From Cylindrospermum sp. NIES-4074 (GTDB lineage Bacteria; Cyanobacteriota; Cyanobacteriia; Cyanobacteriales; Nostocaceae): a DNA stretch of 64,000 nucleotides. Location: positions 6,475,687 to 6,539,686 of the forward strand of contig AP018269.1 in the NCBI GenBank assembly GCA_003994795.1. Reading direction: 5' to 3'. The position numbers and the translations under genes are program-made. A model generated the notes under the pieces. The model was not told the origin of the DNA. It did not search any database and was given only the letters and a program-made list of their open reading frames with translations. Shown here one piece after another: positions 34,880 through 43,907 of the stretch; position 1 is the first letter of the stretch, and the number at the start of each line of letters is the position of its first letter.

Positions 34880-35905
34880 CTAAAATGAACCCCATTTGAC
34901 TACGTTTTGGTCTTTTCGCTTAGTTTTAATCACTTTATAGCCCTTCGCAGTAGCCCAATCCTGAGCAGCTTTCTCCAGTGTGGGTTCACCACAGTTGAGA
35001 TAGGCTAAAGCGAGGTCTTTATTACCTTCTTCCTTCAGCACTTTAACCAATGTTTCTGTAGTATCTTTACCACCAATGCTGATAAACGAATAGAGGGCGT
35101 AATATAGCGTCCGTGGATCTTTTGATTCTAAATCTTTGAGCAAAACACTTTTCGTCATTTCCCAGCTGTTGCGTAATTCCTCTCCTTTGCTTTTAGCTAT
35201 CAATAAATGCACTTTATCTGCGTCTGATACTGGTTGCCAATTGAGTTTTTCCAGGGCTGTACCAACCATTGGACTAGATGCCCAATCAGTTAAATTTTTG
35301 GTTAATGGTGCGATCGCTTTCGGATCGCCAATATCTGCTAAAACACTGGCAGCATTCGTCCTCGTCCTCCCATCGGGTTCCTTCAGCGCAACTAGCATCG
35401 GTTCTAGTGCCGGTTTACCGATCGCACTCAGGGCTGCCACTGCTGTGGCATCATCTTTTTTGAAGGCAGGCAGCAACTGAGCGACAATCTGAGGATTGCT
35501 GCTAGCAATATCCTTCAGCCCAGCTTTAGCAGCGGTAGCGATGAGGGAATTGGGGTGTTTGACATTGGCAATTAAAGGCTTGACAGCACGGGTATCTTTC
35601 AGTTTTCCCAGTGCGATCGCCGCAGCAGCATGAGTCTTAATTTCCGCAGAGGACGCAGAGGACTTCACTGGGGTATTCAGCACGGCGATCAACGGTTCGA
35701 CAGCTTGCTTATCTCCCAGGTTTCCCAGTGCCTCAGCTGCTTGGTCTGTTCCAAAAGTAGGGCGCTTTTTGATGTAAGCATCAATGAGTTCTTTGACGTT
35801 TTTCTCGGCTGCTAGACGCGTAACTTTATCATCTTTTACCTTGTCCAGATTGCAAGCGGTCAAAGTTAAAAAAAGCAGGCTGGTGGCAATGATATGGTGT
35901 TTCAT
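34880..35905 (-). CDS. HEAT-repeat lipoprotein
   Basis: 341 residues from ATG 35905 (MKHHIIATSLLFLTLTACNL). That start gives a clean lipoprotein signal with lipobox LTAC; a frame back to 35983 would put extra residues before the signal. After cleavage, repeated helix pairs cover residues ~45-240: AAEALGNLGDKQAVEPLIAV, AAAIALGKLKDTRAVKPLIA and NAASVLADIGDPKAIAPLTK, the pattern of PBS-lyase/HEAT repeats. A further helical region ends QNVVKWGSF. HEAT solenoids bind other proteins. It is likely anchored to a membrane facing the periplasm or lumen. It lies between the zinc-ribbon and SPFH genes on the same strand. Confidence 0.8.
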   Translation of the reverse strand: MKHHIIATSLLFLTLTACNLDKVKDDKVTRLAAEKNVKELIDAYIKKRPTFGTDQAAEALGNLGDKQAVEPLIAVLNTPVKSSASSAEIKTHAAAAIALGKLKDTRAVKPLIANVKHPNSLIATAAKAGLKDIASSNPQIVAQLLPAFKKDDATAVAALSAIGKPALEPMLVALKEPDGRTRTNAASVLADIGDPKAIAPLTKNLTDWASSPMVGTALEKLNWQPVSDADKVHLLIAKSKGEELRNSWEMTKSVLLKDLESKDPRTLYYALYSFISIGGKDTTETLVKVLKEEGNKDLALAYLNCGEPTLEKAAQDWATAKGYKVIKTKRKDQNVVKWGSF

Positions 35906-36002
35906 CACGATTAGTTTGTTGCGATCGCTCAGTGTATAGATATTATCTTCTGATACATTGTTCAGAAAAGGAAATATAGTCAATTTAAGCTTAAATCGGC
36001 GG

Positions 36003-36139
36003 TTAGAAACCGATTTCTAATGGACGGGGCTGAAGTTGATACTCATCCCCTCAGTCATCCGCCTATTTCTTTTAGAGTAATCCACTTTCATAAATTATCC
36101 CGTGGTCTCGACTGCCCCCAAACAGGCGAGACGCCTGTT
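36003..36139. repeat. two small hairpins between HEAT and SPFH genes
   Basis: TTAGAAA/TTTCTAA (36003-36009/36014-36020) and AACAGGCG/CGCCTGTT (36121-36128/36132-36139) are perfect stems. The second lies 43 bp beyond the SPFH stop on its transcript and could end it. Confidence 0.55.
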
Positions 36140-36181
36140 CTACAAAATATTTGGGATACTTTTGAAGTTGGAACACTCTCA

Positions 36182-37435
36182 CTACATTGGTGGTGGGGGA
36201 ACTGAAGCCAGCAAAGAAGCCAATTCTGATACTTGCGAAGCTGGTTGCCAGTCCTGCATTCCTCCACGCCATACATATGTCTGAGTAGTCAAACCCTGTT
36301 GCACTAGTTGTTCAGGCGTAAAAGGCCCCAACCGTTGACCATTGTGGGAAATATACCATTGAATTTGTACGGGAGGAGGAGGTGGTGGTGCAGCTAGGTA
36401 TGAAGACAACTCTGGTAACGCTGATGCCTGTTGCCAGTCCTGCATTCCTGCACGCCATAAATTAGTTTGAGCAGTCAAACCCTGTTGCTCAAGTTGCTCA
36501 GTTGTAAAAGGCCCCAACCGTTGACCATTGTGGGAAATATACCATTGAGTTTGTATAGGAGGAGGCAATGGAGGTGCTGGAGGTGATTGCATGGAATTTG
36601 CCATTTGCTGCGCCATTACCATTCCCACACCAAAATCTAATCCTGCATTGCCACCCCCAGGATTTTGGGCTGATTGTTCAATAGCATTGGCTGCTTGATA
36701 TTGAGTGTACTGTTGCAAGTTACCCAAAAGTCCAATTGAGGCTCGCTTATCTAGTGCTGCTTCCACTTCTGGAGGTAGGGAAATGTTCTCAATTAATAGT
36801 TGCGTTAACTCAATTCCATAAGTTTTTATCTCTGGTTGGATGCCATCACGAACCCTATCTCCCATCTCACGATATTGAGCAGCAAAATCTAGCAAAGGGG
36901 TATTGTTGCGACCAACCCAGCTAATAAAGGAAGTAATAATAGTATTACGGAGATGGTCGCTAATTTCATCAACTTGAAATAGTCCATCAGTACTGACTAA
37001 CTCTTGCAGGAGTTTACCTGGGTCGGTGACGCGGATACTATAATTACCATAGGCTCGCAAACGTACTGGGCCTAATTCTGGGTCGCGGATAGTGATGGGG
37101 TTAGAGGTTCCCCATTTGAGATTGGTAAAGATTTTAGTGCTAAAAAAATATACTTCTGCCTTAAACGGCGAATTGAAACCATATTGCCAACCTTGGAGGG
37201 TACTCAGAAGGGGTAAGTTTTGCGTCGAAAGGGTGTACATTCCCGGTTGGAATATATCCCCCACTTGTCCTTCGTTAACGAATACTGATAATTGACCAGG
37301 CCGGACTGTCAGCTTGGCCCCCATTTTGATTTGGTTGTTGTAGCGCTCGAAACGGTAAGCAATAGTATCGTTGGTTGAATCTAGCCACTCGATAATGTCT
37401 ACAAACTCACCACGCAATTTATCAAATAAACCCAT
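36182..37435 (-). CDS. SPFH/Band-7 protein with two C-terminal GYF_2 domains
   Basis: 417 residues. An SPFH domain covers about 30-255 (MGAKLTVRPGQLSVFVNEGQ, FQPGMYTLSTQNLPLL, LRAYGNYSIRVTDPGKLL). A Gly/Asn/Met-rich linker follows. Two near-identical ~50-residue GYF_2 modules end the protein: WYISHNGQRLGPFT...WRAGMQDWQQA and WYISHNGQRLGPFT...WRGGMQDWQPA, separated by proline runs. No transmembrane helix. The SPFH region is of the YdjI type, cytosolic but membrane-associated; in Bacillus, YdjI acts with YdjG/YdjH and a PspA homologue. GYF domains bind proline-rich peptides, and the protein itself has such runs between the modules. Confidence 0.85.
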   Translation of the reverse strand: MGLFDKLRGEFVDIIEWLDSTNDTIAYRFERYNNQIKMGAKLTVRPGQLSVFVNEGQVGDIFQPGMYTLSTQNLPLLSTLQGWQYGFNSPFKAEVYFFSTKIFTNLKWGTSNPITIRDPELGPVRLRAYGNYSIRVTDPGKLLQELVSTDGLFQVDEISDHLRNTIITSFISWVGRNNTPLLDFAAQYREMGDRVRDGIQPEIKTYGIELTQLLIENISLPPEVEAALDKRASIGLLGNLQQYTQYQAANAIEQSAQNPGGGNAGLDFGVGMVMAQQMANSMQSPPAPPLPPPIQTQWYISHNGQRLGPFTTEQLEQQGLTAQTNLWRAGMQDWQQASALPELSSYLAAPPPPPPVQIQWYISHNGQRLGPFTPEQLVQQGLTTQTYVWRGGMQDWQPASQVSELASLLASVPPPPM

Positions 37436-37656
37436 TGATTCAACTCCTGGGATGGCACTGAGATAATAGTTTGGGGATGTAACTAAATTTAAAACAGATA
37501 GTAAGCTCTATAGTTTTTATAGTGCCCAAAGGAACGAGAAAAATAACCTGTCACTAATTTACAGCGATTTTCAGGTAAATAGACCGCACGGTAGGGGCAC
37601 AGCAGTGCTCATGCGTACTTAAGCTACAGATGGCTTATTTGTGGGCTTCCACACCC

Positions 37657-37830
37657 GCCCAGAAATGAATTTCCGGGCTAATAACTAAAGTCTACTAAAG
37701 TAGACTCAAGATTTTTCGGGATATTTTCTCGTTCCCATACTCTGTATGGGAATGAATTCTAGAAGGCTCTGCCTTCAATGACAGCAGAGGCAGAGCCTAA
37801 TAGATAGCATTAAGAGTCAGAGACTCTTAA
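37657..37830. repeat. run of five hairpins
   Basis: In order: GCCC...GGGC with an inner GAAAT/ATTTC (37657-37678); AGTCTACT/AGTAGACT with a 2-nt loop (37689-37706); CGTTCCCATAC/GTATGGGAATG with one G-T pair (37730-37754); AGGCTCTGCC/GGCAGAGCCT (37764-37798); and TTAAGAGTC/GACTCTTAA (37810-37830). Such palindromes are typical of dispersed cyanobacterial intergenic repeats. Confidence 0.75.
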
Positions 37831-38002
37831 CGAGATATGGTAAGGATGTGAGCTTAAGTTGATACTCATGAGTACTACTGTGCCTCTACGATAGATGTGG
37901 TTCAAATAGATGAAAACTGCTGTAAATACCAGAAATGAAAATATCTAGAGGCAGATAATAGAGATAGCAGTGACAATTAAATATGCATTATACAGAATCC
38001 TT

Positions 38003-38030
38003 GTAGAGACGTTGTATGTAACGTCTCTAC
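38003..38030. repeat. dispersed hairpin (GTAGAGACGTT family), copy 2
   Basis: GTAGAGACGTT (38003-38013) and AACGTCTCTAC (38020-38030) form an 11-bp perfect stem with a 6-nt loop, 31 bp beyond the stop of the minus-strand universal stress protein gene, where it may also act as a terminator. Confidence 0.8.
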
Positions 38031-38061
38031 TGAGATATGAGTTTTCCCAGCCATCCCCAGG

Positions 38062-38589
38062 TTATGCAGAGATAACTTGAGAAGCTTCAGGGGTGAGTGT
38101 GGTGGGAGAAATTATTCCTTGGAGGGTCAAAACTGAGCAATGGGCATGATGTAAGACGTAATTGCTGACGCTACCTAAGAATAACTCACTGAGTCCAGAC
38201 CGGCCACGACGACCAACAAGGATTAAATCGGCTGACCAGTTAAGAGCTACTTCACAAATTAGGCGTCCTGCATCACCGAGATTTTGGGTGAATTCCGCTT
38301 TCACACCAACGTTAGTAGCTGTTTGGGCGAGCGATCGCAACCAATCCAGTCTCTCTTGCTTCAGTTTATCCCACTCCTGGAGATATTGATTGAGTGCTTC
38401 TGTGTGTAAAGTGGGATAGAGGGCGTCGGGTTGTAAAAATGCTGGGTTAATGTAGGGATCTTCTAAGGGAGATATGACATGGAGCAACATCATCTCTGCA
38501 TTAGTTGCTTTTGCTAAAGATACCGCTTGCTCAAAAATATACTGGCTGGTTTCTGAGTTGTCTAGAGCCACTAAAATTTTGTGAAACAT
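38062..38589 (-). CDS. universal stress protein (UspA family)
   Basis: 175 residues. Starts KILVALDNSETS and ends with the ATP-binding pattern VGRRGRSGLSELFLGSVSNYV (G-2x-G-9x-G-S), so it should bind ATP. It is closely similar to the universal stress protein at 43266-43790. The two genes flank the response regulator/hybrid kinase unit. Cytosolic; no partner domain. Confidence 0.9.
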   Translation of the reverse strand: MFHKILVALDNSETSQYIFEQAVSLAKATNAEMMLLHVISPLEDPYINPAFLQPDALYPTLHTEALNQYLQEWDKLKQERLDWLRSLAQTATNVGVKAEFTQNLGDAGRLICEVALNWSADLILVGRRGRSGLSELFLGSVSNYVLHHAHCSVLTLQGIISPTTLTPEASQVISA

Positions 38590-38839
38590 AGTTAAAAGTC
38601 CTTAGTCTAAGTTCAAGACTCAAAAAACTTTTTGTTTCTTGGGTAATTCATCAATCTTAGCCCACTGCATTTGTACTTTTTCATGAAATTCTACTATGGC
38701 GATCGCTCCGCACCATCGCCTTTTTTTCGCAGCCCCTTACTATACCCTACGAGAATGCCAAGGGCACGAGTATGTAAGTATCTTGTCCTACCCTGCGGGA
38801 TCTTGCTACAGCCGGAGTTTAAATCTCCTTCTGTAACAG

Positions 38840-38870
38840 TTTTTAATTTTTAATTTTTAATTTTTAATTG
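38840..38870. repeat. A/T heptamer repeat, second locus
   Basis: Four copies of a TTTTTAA unit directly after the response regulator stop. Same unit as at about 23350 and 44898. Confidence 0.75.
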
Positions 38871-38871
38871 T

Positions 38872-39270
38872 TTAAGGCTTTTCCCAACTCCAATCTAAGG
38901 CCGCAGCTATTTGTGCGGCTAATTCTAGAGGATTGAACGGTTTTGCGATCGCAGTTTTCATTCCCATTTGAGCATAGCGACGGCGATCGGCTGCCTGAAC
39001 CTTTGCAGTTAACAAAATAACTGGAATCTGCTTGGTGACTGGATTTGCTTGTAATTTCTCAAAGGTGGCAATACCATCCATATCTGGCATCATCACATCC
39101 AGCAGAATTGCATCTGGTTGGTGAGTCTCAGCTTGAATTATGCCTTCTTTCCCAGAGCCTGCCGTCAGTACTTCCCAGCCTGCAACCGTTTCCAAACAAA
39201 TCTTGGCAACTTCTTGAATATACTGCTCGTTATCAACCACTAGAATTCGCTTTGCTGTCATCAACGCCAT
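38872..39270 (-). CDS. single-domain response regulator
   Basis: 132 residues, one receiver domain: acidic pair region LVVDNEQYI, phospho-acceptor in ILLDVMMPDMDG, Thr/Ser in ILLTAK, and Lys in AIAKPFNP. The first acidic pair is DN instead of the usual DD. There is no output domain. The start (after AAAAGGAAA) lies inside the 3' end of the hybrid kinase gene, overlapping it by 38 bp, so translation is probably coupled and it is the likely phosphorelay partner. The 7-bp A/T repeat lies directly downstream. Confidence 0.9.
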   Translation of the reverse strand: MALMTAKRILVVDNEQYIQEVAKICLETVAGWEVLTAGSGKEGIIQAETHQPDAILLDVMMPDMDGIATFEKLQANPVTKQIPVILLTAKVQAADRRRYAQMGMKTAIAKPFNPLELAAQIAAALDWSWEKP

Positions 39271-42200
39271 TTTCCTTTTGATTGTGAGTAATTCGTCCTA
39301 ATAAATCCATCACCCGTTGTTCAAATTCTTGAATGGTGACTCGTCCTTTGGTCAAAAATTCTGTGTGTCCTAATTTCAGTCTATGGCGTTCAGACTCGTC
39401 TAAATCCTTGGCTGAATAAACAACTACGGGAACACAACAGAGGTGATTGTGCTGCTGTAGCCAATCAACTACTGTAAAACCATCGCTTTCTGGTAAGATT
39501 AAGTCGAGAATTAGTAAATCCGGGTTGACTTGTTGACTAAGGCGAATTGCTTCCCTTCCGGTTTTGGCGAAAAAGGTTTCAATCTCGTGTTGCTCAAACA
39601 GGGTAGAAAGCAATTCTGCCATATCGTTATCATCCTCAACAATCAAAATCCGCAATCGCTTTGAGGGTTCTGTCACCACTTGTCTGAGAGACTGCAACAG
39701 ATAATTTTCTTCCACTGGTTTACTCAACCAATCCACAAAGTCTGCACTGGGTTGGTTAGTTTGGTTGGGCTTGTAGACACTACAAATTACAATCGGTATG
39801 TCCTTTGTATCTGTCCGCTCTTTTAATACTGCCATTGTTTCCCAACCATTCATTCCTGGCATCAGCAAATCTAGTAAGATGACATCTGGATGTTGAGCGA
39901 CTGCTTGCGCGATCGCCTCTTGGCCAGTAGCAACTGTCACTACTTCATATCCCCCTTTTTCTAGCAGAGTTTCTAACTCGGTGCGGATAATAGTATCATC
40001 ATCGCAGACTAACACTAGTGGGGAGTGGGGAGTTGTGAGTGTTGAGTTCTGAGTGCTAGAGTTTTCTGATTCAGCAGGGAGAACCTCAATAATTGGCAGT
40101 GTCAAGTAGAAACTACTACCTTCACCCAAAACACTTTCTACCCAAACCCTGCCCCCATGTTGTTGCACAATGCTTTTGCAAATTGCCAAGCCTAAACCAG
40201 TACCCTCGTGGTTGCGCGAGTCAGAGGAATCAACTTGTTGAAACCGCTCAAAAATACTATCCAGCTTATCAGATGGGATGCCGCGTCCGGTATCTTTGAC
40301 TGTCAGCAGCACTTCATCCCCTTGTTGTTGGGTTATTAGCTCAACCATACTCCCAGGAAATGAAAATTTAATAGCGTTACTTAGCAGGTTAGTGATGGTT
40401 TGGACAATGCGATCGCAATCTGCCCATAACTGCACAGATAAACTAGAAATAACTAGAGTCACTCCTGCTTTATCAGCAAGAGGTTGCATCATATTCACTG
40501 CTGATTCAATCAGGTCGATTAGATTACAAGTTTCTTTCTCCATCTTCACCTTACCCGACTCAATCCGCTCGATGTCCAGGATGTCATTTATCAAGCGTAC
40601 TAGGCGTTCTGTGCTGTCTGTGGCAATCTCTAGCAGGCGTTTTCCCTGTTCAGAATCTGTCGGTAACAAACCACTAGCTAGCATTCCTAAAGAGCCGTGA
40701 ATTGAAGTTAAGGGTGTGCGGAGTTCATGACTAACGACAGAGACAAACTCATCTTTCATTTTCTCAATTTGTTTCCGCTCTGTGATATCACGCAAAATTA
40801 CTGTATAAACACATTCGCCGCCTATATCTAATTTGGAGATGGAAGCTTCCGCCGGAAATTCAGTACTATCCTTGCGGCGACCAAATATTTCCCGCCTTTC
40901 TCCCATCCTCCGGGCATGACTTGAGGATTTACCAAAGTCAACTACATATTCTTTATGGGCTGGGGCAGATCGCAGTGGTAACAATAAGTCTAAGTTTTGT
41001 CCCAGAATTTCTTGGGCAGAGTAGCCAAAAATCTTCTCTGCACCTTGGTTAAATAAAGTGATCCGCTGAGAGCCATCAATAGAAATTATCGCATCATCGG
41101 CGATCGCTAAAATTCCTTCAAACCTAGTTTGGGAAATCCGCAGTGCTTCTTGTGTTTGCTGGCGCTCATCCAGTTCTGAGCGTAACTTACGGTTGACCGC
41201 AATTAACTCAGCAGTGCGTTCTACTACTCTTAATTCCAGTTCATTCTTAGCTATTTGTAGCGCGACTTCACTTTGCTTCTCCGTGTAGCTGCGAAGTTCA
41301 TCTTCAGCGACGTTAATTTTTGGGTTTTGCGCCATGCGCCGCCGCAGTTTTACCCGCTCCAAGCGATTGATGATGCGAGTAACAAGTTCTGGGCCAATAA
41401 TCGGCTTACTTACAAAGTCATCAGCACCAATGCTAAATACCTGATTGACAATTTCGGCATCACTGTGAACCGTGAGAAACAGGATTGGCAACTCACTCCA
41501 GCGTGGATGATTGCGTACCGCTTGGCAAAGTTCAATCCCATTGCTATGAGGCATTTCCACATCGAGAATGAGCATATCTGGGGTGACGGCTTCCAGTGTT
41601 TCCCAGAACTTGCGGGGGTCATTGAGTGCGATCGCATTTAATCCCCAAGGACTAAGTAAAGTTTGCAACAATGCCAAAATTTGCGGATCATCGTCTACAA
41701 CCAAGATTTTCGCTTCTGCATGGGGGGAATTTTGCAAAGGTTGCTCATCGATAGTTGCTGCTGGAGATCCTGTTTCCTCTTCGTTATTTTCAATTTCTTG
41801 ACGTAATAACTTCACCCAATTTTGCAGATTGTTGGTTTCATTAGCGCTCAAGGCTTTACCAGATTTCAGCAACTTCTCAATTTTCCGTGCTAAATCTGAG
41901 CCAAAACTAAAGCCAAATGTGCCTAACGAACCCGCCAAGTTGTGAGCCTCTTGGGTAGCTTGCAAATGCAATTGTGGATTTAAAGTTTTTTGTTTAGCAC
42001 TTTGAGCAGCTTGCTCCAGCACCCCCACCTGCTCCTCAACCCGTCCACGAAAGCGCTGCCAAATTTCCCCAATAGCTGCTAGTGTTTGCTGCTGCTGTGA
42101 TTTGAGGTTTGGGGATTTTGGCGGCTCTAATTCTCCCTTACTCAAAAGCTCTTCTTCCTGAACTTTTAAGCGATAACCAATCCCATAAACTGTTTCAATC

Positions 42201-42829
42201 AAATCACTAGGCGCTCCCACATTTCTCAGCTTCATTCGCAAGCCTTTAATATGGGTGCGAACTGCTTCTTCTCCTGGTGTATCTTCATAAGACCAAAGAT
42301 GCTCTAAAATCATCCCGCAGCTAAACACCCGGCGACTATTTCGCAAAAATAGTTCTAACAGCGCATACTCTTTTGGCGTCAGTGAGAGTAAATCTTGGGC
42401 ATAAGTGACTTCACAGCTACTCGGATCTAGCCGTAAATTACCGCATTCCAGCACCGGCTGGGAAGTTGCACCACCCCGGCGTAATAGCGCCCGGACACGC
42501 GCCACTAACTCTTCTGGGTCAAAGGGTTTAACTACATAGTCATCTGCACCAGCATCTAGCCCAATCGCTTTTTCGTGACTGCTATCACACCCTGTTAATA
42601 ACAAAATTGGTACTTGCCGACCACTAGAGCGGATTTGCCGACAAAGACTAATACCATCCAACTTCGGCAACATCACATCCAAAAGGATTAAATCATAATC
42701 ATAAGTTGTGATTAAATCCCAAGCCGCATCACCATCACCAGCAACTTCAACTGCATAATTTTGGTCAGTGAGAACAGCAGTGAGCGCATAGGCATTTAAC
42801 TCGTCATCCTCTACCACTAAAATTTTCAT
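39233..42829 (-). CDS. OmpR-type regulator fused to Hpt, receiver, PAS, histidine kinase and two receivers
   Basis: 1198 residues. In order: receiver 1 (1-115, LILLDVMLPKLDG); winged-helix DNA-binding domain (about 125-225, SLTPKEYALLELFLRNSRRV and ETVYGIGYRLK); Hpt-like domain (about 255-345, His in EAHNLAGSLGTFGF); receiver 2 (about 378-495, MLILDVEMPHSNG); PAS (about 570-680, FEGILAIADDAIISIDG); histidine kinase (H-box SVVSHELRTPLTS near 701, then the ATPase GTGLGLAICKSIV); receiver 3 (VILLDLLMPGMNG); and receiver 4 (LLILDLILPESDG). No membrane segment was found. A complete phosphorelay plus DNA-binding output in one chain; what it senses is unknown. The response regulator gene overlaps its end. 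Confidence 0.93.
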   Translation of the reverse strand: MKILVVEDDELNAYALTAVLTDQNYAVEVAGDGDAAWDLITTYDYDLILLDVMLPKLDGISLCRQIRSSGRQVPILLLTGCDSSHEKAIGLDAGADDYVVKPFDPEELVARVRALLRRGGATSQPVLECGNLRLDPSSCEVTYAQDLLSLTPKEYALLELFLRNSRRVFSCGMILEHLWSYEDTPGEEAVRTHIKGLRMKLRNVGAPSDLIETVYGIGYRLKVQEEELLSKGELEPPKSPNLKSQQQQTLAAIGEIWQRFRGRVEEQVGVLEQAAQSAKQKTLNPQLHLQATQEAHNLAGSLGTFGFSFGSDLARKIEKLLKSGKALSANETNNLQNWVKLLRQEIENNEEETGSPAATIDEQPLQNSPHAEAKILVVDDDPQILALLQTLLSPWGLNAIALNDPRKFWETLEAVTPDMLILDVEMPHSNGIELCQAVRNHPRWSELPILFLTVHSDAEIVNQVFSIGADDFVSKPIIGPELVTRIINRLERVKLRRRMAQNPKINVAEDELRSYTEKQSEVALQIAKNELELRVVERTAELIAVNRKLRSELDERQQTQEALRISQTRFEGILAIADDAIISIDGSQRITLFNQGAEKIFGYSAQEILGQNLDLLLPLRSAPAHKEYVVDFGKSSSHARRMGERREIFGRRKDSTEFPAEASISKLDIGGECVYTVILRDITERKQIEKMKDEFVSVVSHELRTPLTSIHGSLGMLASGLLPTDSEQGKRLLEIATDSTERLVRLINDILDIERIESGKVKMEKETCNLIDLIESAVNMMQPLADKAGVTLVISSLSVQLWADCDRIVQTITNLLSNAIKFSFPGSMVELITQQQGDEVLLTVKDTGRGIPSDKLDSIFERFQQVDSSDSRNHEGTGLGLAICKSIVQQHGGRVWVESVLGEGSSFYLTLPIIEVLPAESENSSTQNSTLTTPHSPLVLVCDDDTIIRTELETLLEKGGYEVVTVATGQEAIAQAVAQHPDVILLDLLMPGMNGWETMAVLKERTDTKDIPIVICSVYKPNQTNQPSADFVDWLSKPVEENYLLQSLRQVVTEPSKRLRILIVEDDNDMAELLSTLFEQHEIETFFAKTGREAIRLSQQVNPDLLILDLILPESDGFTVVDWLQQHNHLCCVPVVVYSAKDLDESERHRLKLGHTEFLTKGRVTIQEFEQRVMDLLGRITHNQKENGVDDSKANSSG

Positions 42830-43265
42830 ATTATAGAGCTTTCCTGATGGCGACGGTTTTAACAGATGATTCCTATGAAAAAACTTAAATTGAGAAATAA
42901 ATTAATATTGAGTTACATAAAATCATCCAAAATTAATTTTAATTAATAAATGTAAAAAGATATAATTTTCTGATATGGATTCATAAATTTCCCATGAATA
43001 TGCCCAGCTACTAGCTGATTGTAGCATCGACAGGAAAATTTTACCGCCGCTCAGTATTCAATCAGGGTACTGAGTAGATTATTCTTGCCTTTCCTCACAA
43101 GTTCCTCAAATTGTTTCCTTATAAATTAAGTGTATAACCAAGTCAACGTAAAGAGTAAGGGAGTTAACTAATTGATATGCGGTTTCCGTCAGAAGTCGGA
43201 TTTTCTCAATCTCTTAAAATTGGCTTGGCAAACTAGACCAATTAGCAAAAAATACAGAGGTATAT
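42830..43265. other. divergent promoter region of hybrid kinase and universal stress protein
   Basis: AT-rich, no gene. It holds a 7-bp stem hairpin (CTCAGTA/TACTGAG, 43050-43074) and the TTCCTCA direct-repeat motif at 43091-43112. Confidence 0.5.
43091..43112 (+). promoter_or_regulatory. TTCCTCA direct-repeat motif, copy 1 (upstream of universal stress protein)
   Basis: Two TTCCTCA words spaced 11 bp (TTCCTCACAAG, then TTCCTCAAATT), 153 bp upstream of the gene at 43266. The same 22-bp sequence recurs at 45833 and, inverted and with one insertion, at 59821. Confidence 0.6.
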
Positions 43266-43790
43266 ATGTTTAAAAAAATGATAGTTGCATTGGACAATTC
43301 GGAAGTTAGCAAGCAGGTTTTTGAGCAGGCATTAGTTTTAGCAAAAATAGCACCAGCTAGCTTAATGCTAGTCCATGTTCTATCTCCAGAAGAAACTGGC
43401 AGTCCTAATATAGTCATGTTTCCTAATTTTGATTACTATTCAGGGCTGAATTCTCAAAGCTTCGAGTTATACCAAAAGCAATGGGAAGCATCTAAAAAAG
43501 AAGGTTTGCAGATGTTACAGTCTTTTAGCGCCCAAGCAAACACCGCAGGTATCAGTGCTGAATTTACACAAAACGCTGGTAGTCCTGGTCGTGTAATTTG
43601 TGATATAGCCCAGATTTGGAATGCTGATTTAATTGTTATGGGGAGCCGGGGTCGTTCTGGACTGACAGAACTTTTACTTGGTAGTGTGAGTAACTATGTT
43701 CTGCACCATGCTCCTTGTTCAGTGCATGTTGTGCATCTTTCAGTTAGTACCGAAGTATATGAAAATGTCAGTGCTGTCAGCATATCTTAG
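43266..43790 (+). CDS. universal stress protein (UspA family)
   Basis: 174 residues. MIVALDNSEVSKQVFEQALV at the start and the ATP-binding pattern MGSRGRSGLTELLLGSVSNYV near residue 130. It is a paralogue of the protein at 38062-38589; the two share the unusual TQNxGxxGRxIC segment. Preceded by the TTCCTCA direct-repeat motif. Likely an ATP-binding stress protein in the cytosol. Confidence 0.9.
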   Translation: MFKKMIVALDNSEVSKQVFEQALVLAKIAPASLMLVHVLSPEETGSPNIVMFPNFDYYSGLNSQSFELYQKQWEASKKEGLQMLQSFSAQANTAGISAEFTQNAGSPGRVICDIAQIWNADLIVMGSRGRSGLTELLLGSVSNYVLHHAPCSVHVVHLSVSTEVYENVSAVSIS

Positions 43791-43907
43791 GATTGATGCA
43801 CGAACAGGAAAAGTTTTCTTTAATTAGTTTGTAGCAACACATCTCTGTGCAAATACTAATGGAATTTTTAGTTATTAAATCTCAGCTAACATCAGGAGTT
43901 AAACCTC

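Larger units (their letters stand above)
37436..38061. other. highly structured 626-bp spacer
   Basis: No gene was found. The stretch contains a run of five hairpins (37657-37830) and a dispersed hairpin (38003-38030), each listed separately. Confidence 0.6.
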
